64,000 nt of DNA. It comes from Paraspadella gotoi (lineage: Eukaryota; Chaetognatha). The notes beneath the pieces were generated by a model that was not told the origin of the DNA, ran no database searches, and saw only the letters and a program-made list of their open reading frames with translations. How positions within the stretch are numbered: position 1 is the stretch's first letter; every line of letters begins with the position of its first letter. The position numbers and the translations under genes were made by a program. Of this stretch, positions 58,985-64,000 are shown piece by piece. The DNA is taken from positions 23,462,762-23,526,761 of the forward strand of contig CM119263.1 of assembly GCA_051294375.1 (NCBI GenBank), written 5' to 3'.

Positions 58985-59520
58985 ATACCTAATTTTTTTT
59001 ACAAAAAAAAAAAGTCGGCGCTTTATTCGAAATAAAGAACCGTTAACCCGTAAAAAAAAAAAATATCTTTCTTCACCGAGAATTTTCTCGACGAAGAACG
59101 ATGGGAATTATCGCGCCGAGCTGCGAGGCTGCGAAACTTCGAGCCAGAGCGGCTGGCGAAGATGAGCGGATTCCCTTACGACCCTTTTGGGGTTCGTCCC
59201 TTCGCTCGTCGATGGGGTGTTCGTCAAAGTTCAATTGTATTCCACGAGATCCGTGGAGTTTACTGTATTCACTGTGTCGGTTAGAGTTGATGAGTTTGGG
59301 AAAAAAAAAATTATTTTCTGAAAAAAATTTCAAAAACTTTTATATTTAATGAAAAACTCGTATTATCTTTTCTTATCTTAGCTTATTATACCTGTATGAG
59401 TAAACTTTGGGTTTTTAGTTAAATTAAGTTAAAGATTTCAAATGAAGTATTTCTTATGAAGTAATTTCAATTGATTTGGTAACGGAAAACGAACATTTTC
59501 AACTAAACATGAGTCATAGA
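58985..59520. other. Mixed intergenic DNA
   Basis: Contains overlapping frames of 82 codons (59101-59349, plus, with an ATG) and 86 codons (59073-59333, minus). Neither is recognisable. The rest is AT-rich. Confidence 0.4.
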
Positions 59521-59527
59521 AAGTCTT

Positions 59528-59531
<4 letters not shown>

Positions 59532-59567
<36 letters not shown>

Positions 59568-59612
59568 CTTCTCTCTCTCTCATCTCTCCTCTCTCTCTCT
59601 CTCTCTCTCCCT
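59532..59612 (-). repeat. (CT)n tract
   Basis: CT runs with short interruptions, about 80 bp. Confidence 0.94.
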
Positions 59613-59937
59613 CCCGAACAAGGTTGCGTCCCTGGGAAGATTTCTCTAACCTTAATAAGATTCAACGAAATCCGGTCGCTTCTGCAGATCAAGCGAGGCA
59701 TCTGCGTATCAGCGTTCGTTTCATGAAACATCGTTATGGCTGGCGTAGGACGTGAGATAAGAACATTGCAAATTGCCACAGACAAATTTCCCGTAGACAA
59801 TGGTCAATTTTTAAAAAAGTAAAAAAAAAACAAACGAAATTAATCAGTTTCAAACTGAAACTAAAAAAAAATTAAGAAAAATATCTCGCCTCAAAAATAA
59901 AATCTTCCAGACGCTCTTCAACTCGCCCAAGTCGCCG

Positions 59938-60045
59938 TCGACCACCGCTGCCACACTACTGTTCCACACTACCACCACCGCTACCACCACCCCCGCATCC
60001 GCCCTTCCGCCACCGCCGTCGCCGTTGTCCCCGTTATCTCGCTCG
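59938..60045. repeat. CCA/CCG-rich low-complexity stretch
   Basis: Runs of CCACCG, CCACCA and CCGCC. It is not in a sustained open frame. Confidence 0.6.
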
Positions 60046-60129
60046 CCTCGTCATAAAAAAGGAAAATTAACGATTTCTTCATTAGGCGCAGGATTCTTAT
60101 TTCTTCTGTCAATTAATTCCTTCTTATCT

Positions 60130-62073
60130 GGTTTTCCCGCCATGTTGGTTGCCAAAGGCGGCTCTCCACTCCCCCCTCTACGTTCTACCGTTGTTTAAAG
60201 GTTTATTATCGTTGCCTCCTGACAGTTCCGGGTTTTTTTTGGGGGGGGCGGAATTCAAAAACAAACTTATATTTACCGAAGGTGACTTGCACTCACTGTT
60301 TGATAACAAAACGATCTGGTGGAAAGAATTGTTGAAAAATAGGCTAATTTAACAGGTAAGGTGCCTTCTGAAGTCATTGGGGAAAGGAAGTTTGTCTGTT
60401 TAGTTTTGTAGCCTTTAATAAAATTGGTACAACAATATAAAATTATCCATTCATTCAATAAATAAGCTATCCTGCCCCTGACTTTAACAGGCTTTGGTGA
60501 TTTAAGGCCTCCCATCACTCTTACAGATAATGACATAGGAGGGCCCTGCAAGCTTTCAATCAGACTCTCTCACAGTCTCGTTTATTCAATCCCAGTGTAC
60601 CCTGGCTTCCCTATCAATGAAGTGGAAATATTTCAAAGAAGTTTCAATTGTATGAAAAGACCACTCCCTTAAGCTTGAGTACTAGCTGACTGATCAATCA
60701 AAAGTACATAATGAGCGCTTTATAATATCCATTATTATTTTCATGTGACCGGACAATGTTAGATTGATGGCCAATATGCTATTGGTTAGAGTTTCAGAAG
60801 AAGATGCGGACCATTATATGATAGAAGAAGGTAGTTAATCGCATAAGAATCTCTGGTAGAAATTCCACCCTCGTTTGGCATAGATCTTTCTGCCATATTA
60901 AGATTTTTTTATCCGAAATCTGTATCTCTCGGTTAAAACTCTTTATGAATCCGATCGTTTAGCTCCTCTTAACTTTACTTTAAATAAATAAATCATCAAT
61001 AATGGTTCTATATCACGATTTATACCATGATGCGATATCAATGTTAAAATAACCAATAAAATGTGTAGAAAGATTGAGAGCCCTTCAATCTATTATGTAG
61101 ACATCTACTCGGATTCCAGGACTGGGAATAATGGTGAGATTATGTGTTAAAATGACAACATACCTTAAATTGCATGTGTACCATTTGTATTTAGAAGTGA
61201 TGAAATTCCCTATTAATTAATATAAATAAAAATGACGTGGTCAATGAATATATGATTTCTCGCGCGAGTTCGACTCAAGTCGTATGTGAATCTTGAGTAT
61301 GGTGATGTCAAATAATGATGAGTAATTAGTCTAAGAGAAAAAAATGCTGATCTCACTCGAGATGTACTAGCAGACGCGATCGAGATTGTTCTACATTCTG
61401 ATTTTTACTTTTGAAATTTTCCCAGGCTGTTACAATTTAGTTATGGTAGTGAGAGTATTAATGTAAATATCATCTCTATTGAAATAGTCTTCTGCGATCG
61501 TAGAAGTAACTGAGCTAGACTTCCATCTTATGTAGTAATTAGATGATCGTGGGAGAACTCTATTGGTATTCAGCGACGCATAGCGATCAAAAGTACAAGA
61601 GTCGAATTTATGAAATTTTGGCTGTCACAACCAAGATAGATAGATGATTAATTATTCTTTCAATTAAATAAGTCTACTTGCCACGCTGAACTTAATATAT
61701 ATTCTGCTTATCGAATTATTTAACTAACAGTTACGTAAGGCCACCAACTGTTCACGGTGTTCATGTTCATTCGAAACGACTTTTTCTTCATATCTATAGT
61801 TCTCTCATGTCTTTCTCTGCTGTCTGTCTCTAAAAACCCATAGTCTTTCAATTCCATTTTCCTAACGAACGAATCACCAAAAAATGAGTACTAACAAAAA
61901 AATAAGCAAAAATTGTGCCAATATAAAAGAAAAATTGTTAATCTACCTGATCAATGAGATAAGATAACATATCGTCGTATACGACTGTCGGAATGTCTCG
62001 GTTTTTTTTCTCAATCATTTTTTTTCCCTTTATTCCTTTAATATCCTTATTCATGGGCGATTTTATTCTCTCT
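60130..62073. other. AT-rich unique DNA
   Basis: No repeats or genes recognised in nearly 2 kb. A minus-strand frame at 60273-60551 (92 codons) and a plus frame at 60149-60352 (67 codons) have no known similarity and no supporting signals. Confidence 0.5.
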
Positions 62074-62098
62074 NNNNNNNNNNNNNNNNNNNNNNNNN
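62074..62098. other. 25-N gap before the second H copy
   Basis: The sequence after the gap restarts exactly at the equivalent of 52014. Confidence 0.95.
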
Positions 62099-62396
62099 AA
62101 AAAACGAAGAAATGGTTGTAATCTCGAGGCGTTCAAACTGGGAGGAGCCAATTAGTTTTTCACCGACTTTTAAGTCCGTAAGCTTCACTCTTTCTCTCTC
62201 TCCCCGTCTCACTCTCTGTCTTCCTTTAGGGAAATTTAATTATTACCACTTTTTTTGTCTTTCTCTGTCTCTCTCTCGCTCTTTCGAATAAAAAAGTAGA
62301 CGATTATAGTTTTCTTTAATTGCTCAAGAGTCGCCGCAAAAATTGAAGTTACGCCGAGAGCGAATGATTGCTCGAATATATCTTAGTTAATCATAA

Positions 62397-62410
62397 GCGC
62401 CCTCTACTGC
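62397..62410 (-). promoter_or_regulatory. CTCF-like site, second copy
   Basis: The same 14-base match as at 52328-52341, with no change. Confidence 0.45.
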
Positions 62411-63294
62411 GAGAGCTTCCTCTTCATCGAAGGTCGAACTCAAAGCGAACTCTTCCAGCGACAGGTGAAAGATTTGCTCGCTGGACAAAAGAACATCTTC
62501 CGATTAAATGTCCGGAAAATTTTTTATGTTTTTGATCGAAACCGATATCAATCTCTCCGCCACAACCAGTCTCTTTATGTGGAGAGAGTTTGAAAATAAA
62601 AATGCTCTCTCTTCCCGATGTTATAGACATTCGATCTGGGTTTATTCAAGATTGATTTTCTGTCTTTCAAATCGTCATTACTGTCAAGGCGTCGGAAAAT
62701 TGATGACTTTCGTATGAGATAAGAAGAATTCCAACTTAATTGATGAGTTTTGTAATTTATCGAGCGTTGAAAACCTCTGTCTCTCTTTTCTTCCTCTTCG
62801 ACTTTAGAATTTACTGGAGAAAAAGAAATTATTATCAATTGTTTTTTAACTTTTTTTTTAAAGAATCGATTTCAAAAAAACAAAAGAATGTCGAGATATA
62901 ACGAGGACGATACCTAAATAGAGTTACAATTTTCGTAATCCTATGTTTTATATTCATAAATCTTAAATAAATCAGTTTTTGAAGTGGACTTTTACATGAA
63001 GTCATATTTGTTGTCTCTGGTTTATTTTTATAGCTATGTAAAATGTTTAGTAGCTATCTCTATTCCTGACATCAACAAAAGAACACGTCGTTTCGCGATC
63101 ACGTGAATTCTAAAAAAAAAAACTCTCGATTTCTAATTTTATTTTTTATATAATCACGTCTGCGAACCCAGAAAATATCTTCTTCCCTCTCTCGAACGAA
63201 ATCGCAGTTAAAAATCTAAGCGAGCATTTTGGGACTCGGCATTAACTCGGCGTTACGACGCTAATGACCGATTCGCAAAAAAAAAAAAAAAAAA

Positions 63295-63411
63295 NNNNNN
63301 NNNNNNNNNNNNNNNNNNNNNNNNNNNNNNNNNNNNNNNNNNNNNNNNNNNNNNNNNNNNNNNNNNNNNNNNNNNNNNNNNNNNNNNNNNNNNNNNNNNN
63401 NNNNNNNNNNN
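63295..63411. other. Assembly gap, 117 N
   Basis: The first copy (about 53229-53256) shows that the real sequence here is an A-rich run of about 25-30 bp, so the gap size is overestimated. Confidence 0.95.
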
Positions 63412-63856
63412 CGCGATATGCAAATGAGATCGGAATCTCCGCGAATTATGAATCTCAGCTTCCAAGTTTCCTCATCAATCGGGATGTCATTACGAGCCGG
63501 CGGCGCTGCTGCCGTTGCCTCGGCCGCCGCCGCCGCTGCCGACGCCGCCAGCTTTTCCCGTTGCTTTCTCCGTCGTCGACTGCACCACTGAGGCGCCGAC
63601 GCAGCCGGGTCGGTCCGCCGGGTCGGTCCGCCGGATCGGCGTCGGGATTTAACGCCGGAAATGACGAGTCTTGCCGGCCTCCGTCGCCAGGGAGCCGTTA
63701 AGGGGAATGAAGGGGGGGGTTGGGGGGCGGTAGACGGCGATTCGCTTTGAATCAAGGGAAAAAAAAAGTATCGAAGTTTCAAAGGAATAAAATCAAAAAA
63801 TCTTCACTTCGTCGCTTTTGATTTTTGAGGTCGTAATTTTAGGAGGATGAAGGGGA

Positions 63857-63859
63857 AAG

Positions 63860-63938
<79 letters not shown>
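63857..63938 (+). repeat. (GA)n tract
   Basis: About 80 bp of GA with one interruption, copy of 53747-53835. Confidence 0.95.
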
Positions 63939-63940
<2 letters not shown>

Positions 63941-64000
63941 GTTGAATTCGGCCGATTTTAATCCCCGTGGCATTATTTTAAAAATGTATCTTTTAGCTTT

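Larger units (their letters stand above)
62099..64000. repeat. Duplicated segment H, second copy
   Basis: A same-orientation copy of 52014 to about 53905, reaching the window end with homology intact. It includes a 117-N gap (63295-63411) where the first copy has only about 25 bp of A-rich sequence. Confidence 0.93.

Overview
The window is eukaryotic nuclear DNA, most likely from an arthropod. I lean towards an insect with an unmethylated, CpG-rich genome such as a hymenopteran, but nothing here proves the order. The evidence is long (GA)n/(CT)n microsatellites every 1-2 kb, abundant CGA/GTC trinucleotide runs, AT-rich spacers, tRNA-derived SINEs, and no compact gene arrangement. I find no protein-coding gene I would call with confidence. 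Most long open frames are translated GA/CT repeats (Arg-Glu or Leu-Ser runs) or frames running through N gaps. A few non-repetitive open frames (53.2-53.6, 55.8-56.1, 56.6-57.8 and 46.7-47.2 kb) are listed as weak candidates.

The dominant structure is local duplication tied to assembly gaps. Seven gaps are exactly 25 N. Around several of them the sequence before the gap repeats after it as a noisy copy with many one-base insertions and deletions. The clearest case is 12.6-33.8 kb. There a locus of about 9.2 kb (best read as 17196-26409) is present as three partial left copies and two copies of its right 7.3 kb. A second case is 52.0-53.9 kb, repeated from 62.1 kb to the window end. A third is 41.6-47.5 kb, repeated in gapped form at 47.6-50.0 kb. 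This pattern fits contig ends extended with uncorrected long reads and left unmerged, or both haplotypes retained. Real tandem duplication is less likely.

Region by region: 1-3370 and 6485-9775 are two copies of a promoter-like, CpG-rich segment. They are separated by a 2.6-kb satellite of about 42-bp units, with a second repeat family embedded in it, and a 0.45-kb unique spacer. 9.8-12.6 kb is AT-rich intergenic DNA with a 92-bp GA tract. 12.6-33.8 kb is the multiply copied locus. It holds an inverted-repeat element with a hammerhead-ribozyme-like core (20.5 and 28.0 kb), a palindromic TTAACGG cluster (21.2 and 28.6 kb) and many GA/CT tracts. 33.8-41.5 kb is intergenic DNA with CGA runs, CT tracts and an 8-bp CRE-half-site minisatellite. 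41.5-50 kb holds a 4.3-kb unique block, a tRNA-like sequence and several gaps. 50-58 kb is CpG-rich, with CTCF-like sites and the candidate coding pieces. 58.3-59.0 kb has two tRNA-derived SINEs. 59-62 kb is AT-rich and featureless. 62.1-64 kb repeats 52-53.9 kb.

No genes can be shown to work together here. The most interesting biology is in the repeats (inverted-repeat element, SINE pair, satellite) and in candidate architectural or regulatory sites. The most practical result is that the window is substantially inflated by duplicated contig ends.
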